A stretch of 64,000 bases of DNA from Candidatus Nitrosymbiomonas proteolyticus (GTDB lineage: Bacteria; Armatimonadota; Fimbriimonadia; Fimbriimonadales; Fimbriimonadaceae). The stretch lies in NCBI GenBank assembly GCA_017347465.1, contig AP021858.1:2002472-2066471 (forward strand), in the 5' to 3' direction. Positions 53,834 through 62,723 of the stretch are shown here, one piece after another (within the stretch, counting starts at the first letter, position 1; the number at the start of each line of letters is the position of its first letter). A program made the position numbers and the translations under genes. The notes under the pieces are model-generated. The model was not told the DNA's origin, did not search any database, and saw nothing but the letters and a program-made list of their open reading frames with translations.

Positions 53834-56220
53834 ACAGCGTCTCTGACTATACCTTTGTCGAGAGCCCTTTCGACCTCCTCCGATGCGAGCGGCCGATCGC
53901 ACTTGCCTGCCAAATAGAACGCAGCCGCGCCTCGTCCCGCCCATTGAGCGAAGCGAGCCGCGAGAATGTTCCACCCCATCGACGAGATGAGGTTGGCCAT
54001 CCGAAACGGCATGCCGCGACCTCCCGGCGCCTGCACCTCAAGGATTCCCGGAAGCCCTTCGATGTACGTGTAAGTGAACCTCTCCTGCTTTCGAGTCGGG
54101 TCGAGGCCTCTGGCTCGCAGAAGCTCATCGACGTCCAGCTCGCCGCTGATTGCGCCGCGCAAATCCCGATCGAGCTGTTGGCAGGTGGCTTGAGGAAGCG
54201 CCTGGTTCCCGAAACTCGCCGAAAACACGTCGAGAATCACGGGCTTCTCGTCTCGAGTCGTGCCGATGCGCAGACCGTGCACCGTCACATCCCAGGCGTA
54301 GAGGACTCCCAAAAGCCTACTCAGAAGACCTTCGCGGTCGGTCGCGCAAACGGTGATGTCCGTGAGGTGGAGGGCCGGGGAATGGACGAACTCTACCGTG
54401 GGTTTGCCTTGAAGAGCCTTTTTGGCATAGGTCAGGTGCAGCTTGACAAGGTCCGGAGGTGTGGAGAGGACGTATTCGGCTGGCAAGCTATCGACGAACC
54501 TGGCGATCTCGGATTCGTCGTATTCGGTCGCCCTCAACTCCTTCCTCAGTCGTCTTCGGTGGGTTGTTGTGTCGGTCGCAGGAGGTTCCTCGCTCTCCAG
54601 TACGGCGCTCGTCGCTCTGTGAAGGGCCTGAAGAAAGCTCTCTTGTGCGGGTGTCCAAGCCGTCGACGAAACGGCGGAAACGTCGGCAAAAGTTAGGAGG
54701 GCTAGCAAATCGAGCCGCTCCCTGTCTCGGACCACCTTGGCGCAATCGATCGCTGTCGACGCCTGCATCACATCGCGCATTCGGATGAACCTCGCAAGGG
54801 TCAAGTGCTCCCGTACAAGCCAAGCGATCAGTTCCGTCTGATTCGAGGCCAGTCGCCACCGGTCCGCGACCTCGCGGACGATTTCTTCCCCGGTTTCGCT
54901 GTGGGGCCTGCCCTTTCTCAGCTTGCCAGCGTCGTGCAAAAGAGCGGCGAGGTAGAGCGCGCCTTTGTGGCTGATCGAAGTCACTAGGTCGCCTAGGAAA
55001 GGTCCGGGTTGCAACGCGTCCAAGTTTCGCACCACGCGGAGCGAATGCTCGTACACCGTGAATTCGTGCGTGGGATCGTCGGGCATGAGGGTTCGGCAGG
55101 CGGTTAGCTCCGGGAGCAACTCTCCAAGCAATCCGCACCGGTCCATGTTGCGCAAAGTGGATTCGCCCGTCGCGATCGCATTGAGGACGGTTGGCCCATC
55201 CACCTCCCTCGAACCCGCTGATTCGACGTCCTCCACTGTCAGACCCAATTGCGTGGCGAGAGCAATCCCATACGCCGCGTCGCTCGCAGTGGCGTTCCCG
55301 TCGATTCTCGCCTCTCCTCGGAGCACCATGACCCCTCGCGAAACCCGATACCTAGCCTCCCGAAGGTCTCGCAGAGCGAAGGTAAGGGCGTGATAGTTGG
55401 CGTCCATCGACTCCAAGAGTCCCGACATCATCGCTTTGGGGTCGATCCCCAGCCGATCTGCTATGGCGGCCTGCTGGGGGTAGGTGAGCCGGTCGGCCGG
55501 CCTGCCCGCTGAGGCGTGGAGCAGGTTCCTCATGCGAGCGACCTGTTCATAGGCGGGCGTCGGAGCCAGCGGTTGCACGCCGATCGCTTCGCGAATCCAA
55601 TTCGCGCACTGGAAGCATCGCAGCCCGCCCGCTCCTTCCTTCAGGTTCGGCTGGACGAAATAGGGGGTGTCGTGAAACTTCAGGTAAGCCCGTTGCCGCT
55701 CGCTGATCTTGTCGATCAGGAAGTCGCCGACCGCAAAGTCGGCCCTGAGCGCTTGGTCGAAAAGCTTGAAGGGCGTTGGGGAACCCGCAACCAAGCGAGC
55801 GTCGAGCATGGAGGTCAGGGTCTTGCCGTCGAGGCTGGGGGCGTCGTTGATCAGGTGATACGAATAGGAGACGTCCAGCTTGACCCACGTCCCGAAGGCG
55901 GTGTGCAGGAGCCGATAAAGCTCCTTGACCGCGGCGTCGAGTTCGGGACTTGCGTCGTCGCCAGGGATGAGGGTGAGATCGACGTCGGAAAATGGGGCAA
56001 GCTCTCGCCTGCCGTATCCACCGACCGCGACGATGGAGAGGGGGGGTAGGTTGGGGTTCGCTTCCAGGACGGATTCGACGACATTCCGAACCACCTCGTC
56101 GGCCAGGTCGGAGTGTCGCCTGCACCAACTCAGTCCGGCTGGGTCATCGAAGATCGTAGTGAGAAGCGACGCTCGCCTATCGCCGACGCTTCGTACCCGA
56201 TCCTCCAGTTGCGTCTTCAT
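53830..56220 (-). CDS. glnD: [Protein-PII] uridylyltransferase
   Basis: A 796-residue GlnD. Nucleotidyltransferase: GGYGRRELAPFSDVDLTLI at about 75-93. HD phosphohydrolase: LLHDAGK near 395. Two ACT domains at the C-terminus (LTDITVCATDREGLLSRLLG and ILEVQAPGGRGMPFRMANL) bind glutamine. It adds or removes UMP on PII as nitrogen status changes. Start ATG 56220 overlaps the membrane-protein stop. It is unusually placed in an operon with sigma/anti-sigma and TrkA genes. Confidence 0.92.
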   Translation of the reverse strand: MKTQLEDRVRSVGDRRASLLTTIFDDPAGLSWCRRHSDLADEVVRNVVESVLEANPNLPPLSIVAVGGYGRRELAPFSDVDLTLIPGDDASPELDAAVKELYRLLHTAFGTWVKLDVSYSYHLINDAPSLDGKTLTSMLDARLVAGSPTPFKLFDQALRADFAVGDFLIDKISERQRAYLKFHDTPYFVQPNLKEGAGGLRCFQCANWIREAIGVQPLAPTPAYEQVARMRNLLHASAGRPADRLTYPQQAAIADRLGIDPKAMMSGLLESMDANYHALTFALRDLREARYRVSRGVMVLRGEARIDGNATASDAAYGIALATQLGLTVEDVESAGSREVDGPTVLNAIATGESTLRNMDRCGLLGELLPELTACRTLMPDDPTHEFTVYEHSLRVVRNLDALQPGPFLGDLVTSISHKGALYLAALLHDAGKLRKGRPHSETGEEIVREVADRWRLASNQTELIAWLVREHLTLARFIRMRDVMQASTAIDCAKVVRDRERLDLLALLTFADVSAVSSTAWTPAQESFLQALHRATSAVLESEEPPATDTTTHRRRLRKELRATEYDESEIARFVDSLPAEYVLSTPPDLVKLHLTYAKKALQGKPTVEFVHSPALHLTDITVCATDREGLLSRLLGVLYAWDVTVHGLRIGTTRDEKPVILDVFSASFGNQALPQATCQQLDRDLRGAISGELDVDELLRARGLDPTRKQERFTYTYIEGLPGILEVQAPGGRGMPFRMANLISSMGWNILAARFAQWAGRGAAAFYLAGKCDRPLASEEVERALDKGIVRDAV

Positions 56221-57770
56221 TTGAGTAAGTAGTAGTTTGGCTCGTTGAGGGAGAGATTCGACAGGGTTTCGAGAAGGTAAGAGTCGGCGAACACGCAAAG
56301 AAGGACAGTCACTAGGCCGCCTAGGAAACACCCCCAGGAAAGGATCGTAAAGAACTCGCGGATGGCGACTTTGGTCACATGAAGCGTGGGAATGCGGAGG
56401 ACGAGCGCCCACGAAGGGCCGACGAGAAGCAGTAGGCAAGCGGCCAGCAAAGCAAGCCCAAGCGGAAGCGTGTTGCCGCCAAAAAGCTCGGGCGGGACAC
56501 CCACCAAAGGAAGCACCTCGATCGCGGGAGTTGAGAGCCCCGCAAGGAAAAGGGCGCAAAGCCCGCCGAAAACGACAGCAAGGACTCCCACCGTGAACCG
56601 GAAGAACGGCCCAAAGTAGCTAGGGGGCTGAGTGCGCGCATGGGACGGATCGACCCCCAAAAAGAGCGAGCCGAGGGCCGGGACGACAGCGACTAGTGGA
56701 AGGGAAGTGGCCAAGTACAGCACGACCGAAGCCGCGACCCCTAGGAGTTGGGCAAACGGCGCGCGGAGCACGACATCTAGGAGCCCTAGCGAAATGGATT
56801 TGGAGACGGCCGCCCCTACAAGAAAGGCCCCCAGCGAGACCACGACCAGCGCGCTCGGCGCAGTGGCGGCCACAACGCTGAGGACGCTGAGTTGGGTCGC
56901 GGCTTCCTGTGCGTCTTCCGAAGTGACCAGGGCGATCCAGGCGTCGTTCGATGCAAAGGCCCTTCGCGCTGCAGACGACCGGTCTGTCCAACCCTCCGCC
57001 CGAAGCTCATCCACTAATTGGTTGCGGGCAAGCAACAGGACTCTTGGGCTTGGTTGCTCCAAGTATACGCGGGGATAGCTAGCGAATTCGATGAGATTTG
57101 CTCCAGCCCTGCCTTGGGAAACCCTTCTTGCCCCATCGCGCAGGAGAACTCCATTGAGCAGGGTTGCCGATCTGCGGTCCAATTCCTGCCGCTTGTCCGA
57201 CGCGCCGTTTTGGACAAGTCTTCTACCAAACGACTCAATCATTTGTGTGGTGGAGTCGGTCACGAGCCAATAGCCCAGCGCCGCCTGCCACGACATTGGG
57301 CTGGCGGTCGATCGCTGAAGGTCGGCCCGAACGATCTCGATTCGCGCGACCTGAAAGTCATTCCAGCGCAGGCAGCTCGCCGCTGATACCCAAAGCCGGC
57401 TGGCCTCGTCTTTATGTCCAAGTTGATCATGAAAAACTGCAGCACATTGACGCCAGAATGCGTTCTCAGGATCGACCGATGCCTGCTTCTGAGCGACCTC
57501 GAGCATGGCTTGAACCTGCGGAGCGTCCAGCGTATGGAGGCTTGCCGTGGTCTCGCCCGCGATCTGCATCCAAAGGCTGGATTCGACGGCCGTCTTCGGG
57601 GCTGGCAACACGTCGAAACTGTAGTGGACAAACGGGGAAGACTTGAGCGTATCGCTCTGCCCAACGAAACGCGCGCTTAGCCAGACGTAGTCACGGGTGG
57701 AGGGGTGGATCAGCAACATAACGAGCGCCCCGATCAGGGCGCCAACCGCCATCCTCCGAGTGCGCGTCAT
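56217..57770 (-). CDS. Unknown multi-pass membrane protein with helical N-domain
   Basis: A 517-residue protein: an N-terminal membrane segment (MAVGALIGALVMLLI), a TPR-like helical extracytoplasmic region at about 35-300 (AQKQASVDPENAFWRQCAAVF), and then at least five hydrophobic helices. No family is recognised. It overlaps the anti-sigma gene and glnD by 4 nt each, so it may sense an envelope signal for the operon. Confidence 0.7.
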   Translation of the reverse strand: MTRTRRMAVGALIGALVMLLIHPSTRDYVWLSARFVGQSDTLKSSPFVHYSFDVLPAPKTAVESSLWMQIAGETTASLHTLDAPQVQAMLEVAQKQASVDPENAFWRQCAAVFHDQLGHKDEASRLWVSAASCLRWNDFQVARIEIVRADLQRSTASPMSWQAALGYWLVTDSTTQMIESFGRRLVQNGASDKRQELDRRSATLLNGVLLRDGARRVSQGRAGANLIEFASYPRVYLEQPSPRVLLLARNQLVDELRAEGWTDRSSAARRAFASNDAWIALVTSEDAQEAATQLSVLSVVAATAPSALVVVSLGAFLVGAAVSKSISLGLLDVVLRAPFAQLLGVAASVVLYLATSLPLVAVVPALGSLFLGVDPSHARTQPPSYFGPFFRFTVGVLAVVFGGLCALFLAGLSTPAIEVLPLVGVPPELFGGNTLPLGLALLAACLLLLVGPSWALVLRIPTLHVTKVAIREFFTILSWGCFLGGLVTVLLCVFADSYLLETLSNLSLNEPNYYLLK

Positions 57771-58204
57771 CTATTTGTAGACGGGGAGCGGTTCTCGAAA
57801 AGCGGAATTGCCGGCGCATCCGCCGCGCGTTTTACGCCTGCGCCGCCGACGTTGAAGACTGGCAAATCCGAGCTGCGAGACACCAACTGGATGGCTGCGA
57901 GCATCACGATCATCGCGATCCCCGCGCCCAAAATCGCCGGAGACCAGTATCCCACGCTCGACCGAACTCGATCGACGTGAAACCTGCGCAAGACGCGAGA
58001 GTCGAAGTTGGATTCCGATTGGCCGTCGAACGAAGCTTCGCGCAACATGTTCAGGGCAAGCGAGAACTGTTCTTCGTGCCTTCGGCAATCGGAGCACTCG
58101 GCGCGATGCCGATCCATGAACGCCTGATCGTCCCAGCGAATGGCGCCATCATTCGGCGACGAGATCAGCCGGTAGAACTTACGACAGGCAAAGCGGAGCT
58201 TCAT
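57767..58204 (-). CDS. Zinc-type membrane anti-sigma factor
   Basis: A 145-residue protein. The cytoplasmic N-terminus has the zinc motif His-x3-Cys-x2-Cys in RHRAECSDCRRH (about 33-44). A membrane segment at about 88-108 (AILGAGIAMIVMLAAIQLV) is followed by a short periplasmic tail. It overlaps the sigma gene by 4 nt, as sigma/anti-sigma pairs usually do. Confidence 0.86.
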   Translation of the reverse strand: MKLRFACRKFYRLISSPNDGAIRWDDQAFMDRHRAECSDCRRHEEQFSLALNMLREASFDGQSESNFDSRVLRRFHVDRVRSSVGYWSPAILGAGIAMIVMLAAIQLVSRSSDLPVFNVGGAGVKRAADAPAIPLFENRSPSTNR

Positions 58205-58758
58205 TCGGCCATCGCCTCGATCCAGAGTTTCCGAAACCGTTCGCGAGCGGTGTGCAACCTCGATCGAACCGTTCCAATGGGTACGCCCATGACTTCGGCG
58301 ACCTCTTCATAGCTGAACTGCTCAATCTCTCGAAGAACGAGCGTGGCGCGGAGGTCGGGCGGCAATTGGCCTAATATCTTCTCGATCACGACGCGGCTTT
58401 CTACAGCTCCACCCTCGTGATCTTGCACAGAATCAAACTCAGCGGGTTCGGGACGCTTGACGCGCAAGCGATCCATGCAAAGGCGAACGCAAATTCTATA
58501 CAAAAAGCCCGAAAACGCGCGGTCGTCGCGGAGTCGCCGAATCTCCCGAAATGCCTTGAGGAACGCCTCCTGCGAAACGTCCTCCGCCTCATGGCGATCT
58601 CGGAGGAGGTTGGACGCCGTCCGAATCAGTCGATTCCGATGCCGCGCGATAAGGTGGGACAACGCGGTCTCGTCCCCCTCGCGGCACCTGGACACCCACT
58701 GCAATTCGTCAGCAATGGCATCGGCCTTCGAGGTTGCAGTCAGTCGGACTTCAAGCAT
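58201..58758 (-). CDS. ECF RNA polymerase sigma factor (3)
   Basis: A 185-residue ECF sigma factor with region 2 (RDRHEAEDVSQEAFLKAFRE, FSGFLYRICVRLCMDRLR) and region 4 (LPPDLRATLVLREIEQFSYE, VPIGTVRSRLHTARERFR). First gene of a six-gene operon; a promoter stands 18 nt upstream. Confidence 0.94.
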   Translation of the reverse strand: MLEVRLTATSKADAIADELQWVSRCREGDETALSHLIARHRNRLIRTASNLLRDRHEAEDVSQEAFLKAFREIRRLRDDRAFSGFLYRICVRLCMDRLRVKRPEPAEFDSVQDHEGGAVESRVVIEKILGQLPPDLRATLVLREIEQFSYEEVAEVMGVPIGTVRSRLHTARERFRKLWIEAMAE

Positions 58759-58775
58759 GATCTCACACCTTACCC

Positions 58776-58803
58776 ATTATAAACTCATTTCCCTGAGTTC
58801 CAA
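58776..58803 (-). promoter_or_regulatory. Promoter of the sigma-anti-sigma-glnD-trkA operon
   Basis: On the minus strand TTGGAA (58803-58798), 16 nt, TATAAT (58781-58776), with AAGGTG as ribosome site before ATG 58758. A GGAAC, the core of ECF -35 elements, overlaps the -35 region, so autoregulation is possible. Confidence 0.6.
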
Positions 58804-58892
58804 GCAGGTTTTGCGCCGAGAACAGCACACTATACGGGCAAGACGGATCGCAGACTCCAATTGGTTCGAACCTACGGTAGACTGGCGATCCT

Positions 58893-60431
58893 ATGCCGGT
58901 TCCTTTGATGCTGGTCCCCACCGGTCTTGCGGCCCTCCTTGGCGCGCAACAGGGCGTGGACCGGTTTGAAGGAGAACTGACCGTTACCTGGCGCACCAAG
59001 ACGATCGACGTCGAGCGAAAGTCCGTCATTTTTGCTGGGGAAGTCAAAGCCGTTTACGGGGTCAGCACCGTGTATTGCGACCGGCTCGAAATCCGCTCGT
59101 CCGAGTCCGAAAGCTACGCGGTCGCCAGCGGCAACGTTCGGCTCGAAGACCCTGATGCTAGGATGTCTAGTGATTCTTTCGAGTTTGACTGGAAGCAGCG
59201 AACGGGCGCGGCCCAAAACGTTCAACTGCTACTAGGCAGTCTAGCGGTGTGGGCCGGTCGCATCTCGGTTTCTGGCTCGCGATGGGAGCTTTTTGATTCC
59301 AAGGTTGTGGTTTGCGAGCAGCAAGGCAAGATGCTCGGCGCGCAGATTCGCAAAGCCGAGGTGGAAGTGGGGCGAAGGGCGATTCTGCGGGGCGCCAGCT
59401 TGATCGTAATGAACGGAAAGTGGCTGACGCTGCCCCGATACGAAGCCCAACTCGACCCGGATCAGGCGGGATTTAGGTGGCCGACGCTTGCGTATGAAAA
59501 GGATTCGGGCATGGGCACACGATGGTCGAGCGACCTTCGGCTTTCGCCTTCGAGCATGTTCGTGTTCGATGTGACCTCCTACCCCAAGCGTCTACCGAGC
59601 AGCCTCTACGGGCTGTCTCTCGACCTTGATCCCGCTCGTTCGGGCGTCCGGCTCGCCCCCCAGAGCGATCTCAACGAGCGCTTTCAGGGGAGTTTTCTCG
59701 ACAACGTCGCCGTTTCCAGCCCTCAGGACGAGCAAGATTCGATGTCGGTGCGGCGGCGATTCCTTTCAGTCAGTTCGGTGTGGAACCAGAAAGTGCCAGG
59801 GTTTCCGGGCATGAGGGTAAGCGAGCCCTGGCAGCTCGCTTACGCCCACTCCGGGGCAACCCAACTCGGAGCCTTTTCGCTCGACGCGCGGTACCAGCAA
59901 ATAGGGATTGCCGGTGAGAGATATGAGCACCGGGCGAACGTCCGGCTCGCTTTCCGGGGCCGGACGGCAAGTCTCGCGTCGGGTTTCGCACCGTATTGGG
60001 GATTCGACGGACAGTGGTTCGGCGGTGGCGACGATTACTCGTGGGTGAGGGCAACCGGTGGGCTTATCTGGCAAGCTCCGGGCGGTCCCCGAGTCGCGGT
60101 TGGCTATGCGCATACCCTGTTTCGCGGCGACCCTTCGTTCCCGTTCGATGCTCCTGGCCCGGCGGAACTCGCTCTGACCCGGCTCGACTGGAGACTGGGG
60201 CCGCGTACCCTGAGCGTACTGGGTCAATGGGACGTGCGAGCGGACCGGTGGCACAAGACGGAGGTGCGGTTTGCGCAGGTTGCGGGCTGCTTCGAGCCGT
60301 TCGTCCTCTGGCGCGAACAGACGCGGCAGTTCACGGTAGGAGTCACCTTAAGGCCGCTGGAAGTGCTGACTCAACTGGAACAGAGGCTGGCGTCTCGCGA
60401 CAGAAACAACCGCCCGAAACAGCGGGATTGA
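58893..60431 (+). CDS. LptD/OstA-like outer-membrane protein
   Basis: A 512-residue exported protein. Residues 22-190 form an OstA/LptA-type jelly roll (YCDRLEIRSSESESYAVASG, NVRLEDPDARMSSDSFEFDW). The rest alternates as a beta barrel (FQGSFLDNVAV, ARYQQIGIAGERYEHRANVR) and ends in a barrel-closing strand QFTVGVTLRP. LptD assembles LPS on the cell surface; this one is short and so is only LptD-like. TAGACT lies 9 nt before ATG, without Shine-Dalgarno. Confidence 0.75.
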   Translation: MPVPLMLVPTGLAALLGAQQGVDRFEGELTVTWRTKTIDVERKSVIFAGEVKAVYGVSTVYCDRLEIRSSESESYAVASGNVRLEDPDARMSSDSFEFDWKQRTGAAQNVQLLLGSLAVWAGRISVSGSRWELFDSKVVVCEQQGKMLGAQIRKAEVEVGRRAILRGASLIVMNGKWLTLPRYEAQLDPDQAGFRWPTLAYEKDSGMGTRWSSDLRLSPSSMFVFDVTSYPKRLPSSLYGLSLDLDPARSGVRLAPQSDLNERFQGSFLDNVAVSSPQDEQDSMSVRRRFLSVSSVWNQKVPGFPGMRVSEPWQLAYAHSGATQLGAFSLDARYQQIGIAGERYEHRANVRLAFRGRTASLASGFAPYWGFDGQWFGGGDDYSWVRATGGLIWQAPGGPRVAVGYAHTLFRGDPSFPFDAPGPAELALTRLDWRLGPRTLSVLGQWDVRADRWHKTEVRFAQVAGCFEPFVLWREQTRQFTVGVTLRPLEVLTQLEQRLASRDRNNRPKQRD

Positions 60432-60445
60432 AATCCGCGCCCTGC

Positions 60446-60652
60446 CTAAGCGGCGCTGGCTTCAATCAACTCACACCCTTGGATGCGGTCTAGGCGGATC
60501 TCACCCTTCGAGGTCACCAAGCAGGGCCCATAAAGGGGCACGAATCCGACCTCATACACGAACAAGCTCTCCGATATCTCGTCGCCTTTGCGGTTCGTCC
60601 ACGTCAGCCGAACGTTGGAATTGAGGAACCTTTTTGCTTCATGTATTCCCAT
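60446..60652 (-). CDS. Small unknown protein
   Basis: A 68-residue soluble protein with alternating beta-strand pattern (NVRLTWTNRKGDEISESLFV then GEIRLDRIQGCELI), resembling a small RNA- or regulatory-type beta barrel. No family is recognised. GAGGTGAGACCAGGAT stands before ATG 60652. It is convergent with the LptD-like gene, so it is not a shadow. Confidence 0.6.
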   Translation of the reverse strand: MGIHEAKRFLNSNVRLTWTNRKGDEISESLFVYEVGFVPLYGPCLVTSKGEIRLDRIQGCELIEASAA

Positions 60653-60818
60653 ATCCTGGTCTCACCTCACTCTGTGATTCACACTTCGCGCCCCTAGAGT
60701 TCCTTCCCTATTTCAATTCGGAACGTGCCCGTACATCGCTCAGGTTTGTTGTGCGACAATGATCGCAAGGATGGGCCTCGTCCGCCGGACATCGGGGCCG
60801 AGGCATACTGGAATCCCC

Positions 60819-62723
60819 ATGCGCTACGTTTTCAACCGCGATCGCTGCCAAAACGTCGAGTACTCGTCGCGCCGTGAGTGGCTCCTCACCAACGGGATCG
60901 GAGGCTACGCGATGGGGACCGTAAGCGGAATCAACACCCGTCGGTACCACGGCCACCTCGTCGCCGCCACAAGGCCTCCGACCGAGAGAACCCTGCTTTT
61001 GGCGAATCTGGAAGCGAGTGCGGCGAGCGGGGGCGCGCAAGTGTGGCTTTCGGCCAACCAGTACCCAGGGGCGGTATTCCCGGATGGGTACAGGTATCTG
61101 GAGTGGTTCTCTGCAGGGAGGTCGATTCGTTGGCACTATCTCAGCGGTTCGGTCGCCATCGAAAAGTCCCTCTCGATGATGCAAGGCAAGAACGCAATCT
61201 GCGCGAACTACCGGAACGCGGGGGAATCCTCCGTCCTATTGATCGTTCGGCCGCTGATCGCGCTCAGATCGTATCACGGAACCTTCAACGAAACCCCTCG
61301 CTTTCCCAATTCTGTTGGGTTCCCGCCAGGGCTGACCCGCATCGAGCACAGCGGCACCGTCCTTTCGCTGGCCCATCCAGGGGCTCAATGCGTGCCCGTA
61401 CAGGGCTGGTACTACCGCTTCGAGCACGCCCGCGAAATCGAGCGCGGACTGGAGCCTCGCGACGATCTCTACTGCCCTTGCGAACTGCGTTTCGACCTCG
61501 AGTCGGGAGCGGTCGCGTCGATTTCTGCGGCGGAAGGAGACCCGGTCGCGCCGTGGTTTCCCGACTGGAACGATCAAGACGAAAACCTGGAATTCGGTGA
61601 CCATTTGGAAGAGATGGCGGGGCCGTTCTTGGTGAAATCTGAGTCGCGCCTGACGATCGTTGCGGGGTATCCGTGGTTCACGGACTGGGGCAGAGACGCA
61701 ATGATTAGCGTGCCGGGAATCTGCCTTTGCAGCGGCAGGGTGCAGGAGGCGCGCGAGATTCTCGAAGGCTTCTCGTCGGAGATGCATCAGGGCCTGATTC
61801 CCAACCGCTTCATGGAACAGGGCAGCCCCGAATTCAACACCGCTGACGCGACGCTTTGGTTCTTTCAAGCAGTCTACGAGACCCTGCGATCCGAGTGGGA
61901 CGCCGAGTTCGCCGTGCGAATGTTCGACGTTTTGAGAGAGTCGCTGGATTGGCATCTGCGAGGCACGCTGTTTGGAATTCGGACCGACCCGGAGGACGGC
62001 CTTCTGACTCAGGGTGAGGCTGGTTACCAGTTGACTTGGATGGACGTCAAGATCGGCGACTGGGTGGTGACGCCCCGGCATGGGAAGCCCGTCGAGGTCA
62101 ATGGGCTCTGGGTCAACGCCTTGCGAATCCTCGAATGGCTCGCCGAGAGGCTGGGACACGGGGGCCGCTCCTATGCCGAGGCAGCGGAGAGAGCGGAACA
62201 GGCGTTCGAGCGGAAGTTCTGGGTTGCGGGCCGGGGCCACTATTACGACACCGTCGACCCTTACGATGCCACTTTGCGACCAAATCAACTGATCGCCATG
62301 TCGCTTCCGTTCGGACCCGCCAAGGGAGATCGGGCGAAGGCCGCGCTCGATGTCGTCACCGCTGAGTTGTTGACGGCAGTTGGGCTGCGCACCCTCGGTC
62401 CCAATGAGCCCGGTTACCGGGGCCGATTCGACGGGCCGCTTACCAACATGGACGCCGCGTATCACCAGGGAACCGTCTGGCCCTGGCTCTTGGGTCCTTA
62501 CGTGACCGCCCTTCTGAAGCTGACTGGGGACACCGAGCAAGCCGAGCGGGTCCTGTTGCGCTCGCAAGGGATGTTGGTCGAATACGGAATCGGAGGCATC
62601 GCCGAACTCTATGACGGCGACCCGCCCCATCGCCCGAACGGGTGTCCGTTTCAGGCATGGAGCGTGGGAGAGATATTGCGGGCTTGGAGGCTCATTCATC
62701 CTCGCAGCGAGGAGACGAAGTGA
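60819..62723 (+). CDS. Glycogen debranching enzyme (archaeal/bacterial type)
   Basis: A 634-residue enzyme. Residues 1-260 are the N-terminal GDE domain (REWLLTNGIGGYAMGTVSG, NTRRYHGHLVAA). Residues 290-630 are an (alpha/alpha)6 barrel with WFTDWGRDAMIS, NTADATLWFF, TWMDVKIGDWVVTPRHGKPV and YHQGTVWPWLLG, the amylo-alpha-1,6-glucosidase signature. CATACT lies 9 nt before ATG 60819. It is coupled to the oxidoreductase gene by GTGA. Confidence 0.92.
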   Translation: MRYVFNRDRCQNVEYSSRREWLLTNGIGGYAMGTVSGINTRRYHGHLVAATRPPTERTLLLANLEASAASGGAQVWLSANQYPGAVFPDGYRYLEWFSAGRSIRWHYLSGSVAIEKSLSMMQGKNAICANYRNAGESSVLLIVRPLIALRSYHGTFNETPRFPNSVGFPPGLTRIEHSGTVLSLAHPGAQCVPVQGWYYRFEHAREIERGLEPRDDLYCPCELRFDLESGAVASISAAEGDPVAPWFPDWNDQDENLEFGDHLEEMAGPFLVKSESRLTIVAGYPWFTDWGRDAMISVPGICLCSGRVQEAREILEGFSSEMHQGLIPNRFMEQGSPEFNTADATLWFFQAVYETLRSEWDAEFAVRMFDVLRESLDWHLRGTLFGIRTDPEDGLLTQGEAGYQLTWMDVKIGDWVVTPRHGKPVEVNGLWVNALRILEWLAERLGHGGRSYAEAAERAEQAFERKFWVAGRGHYYDTVDPYDATLRPNQLIAMSLPFGPAKGDRAKAALDVVTAELLTAVGLRTLGPNEPGYRGRFDGPLTNMDAAYHQGTVWPWLLGPYVTALLKLTGDTEQAERVLLRSQGMLVEYGIGGIAELYDGDPPHRPNGCPFQAWSVGEILRAWRLIHPRSEETK

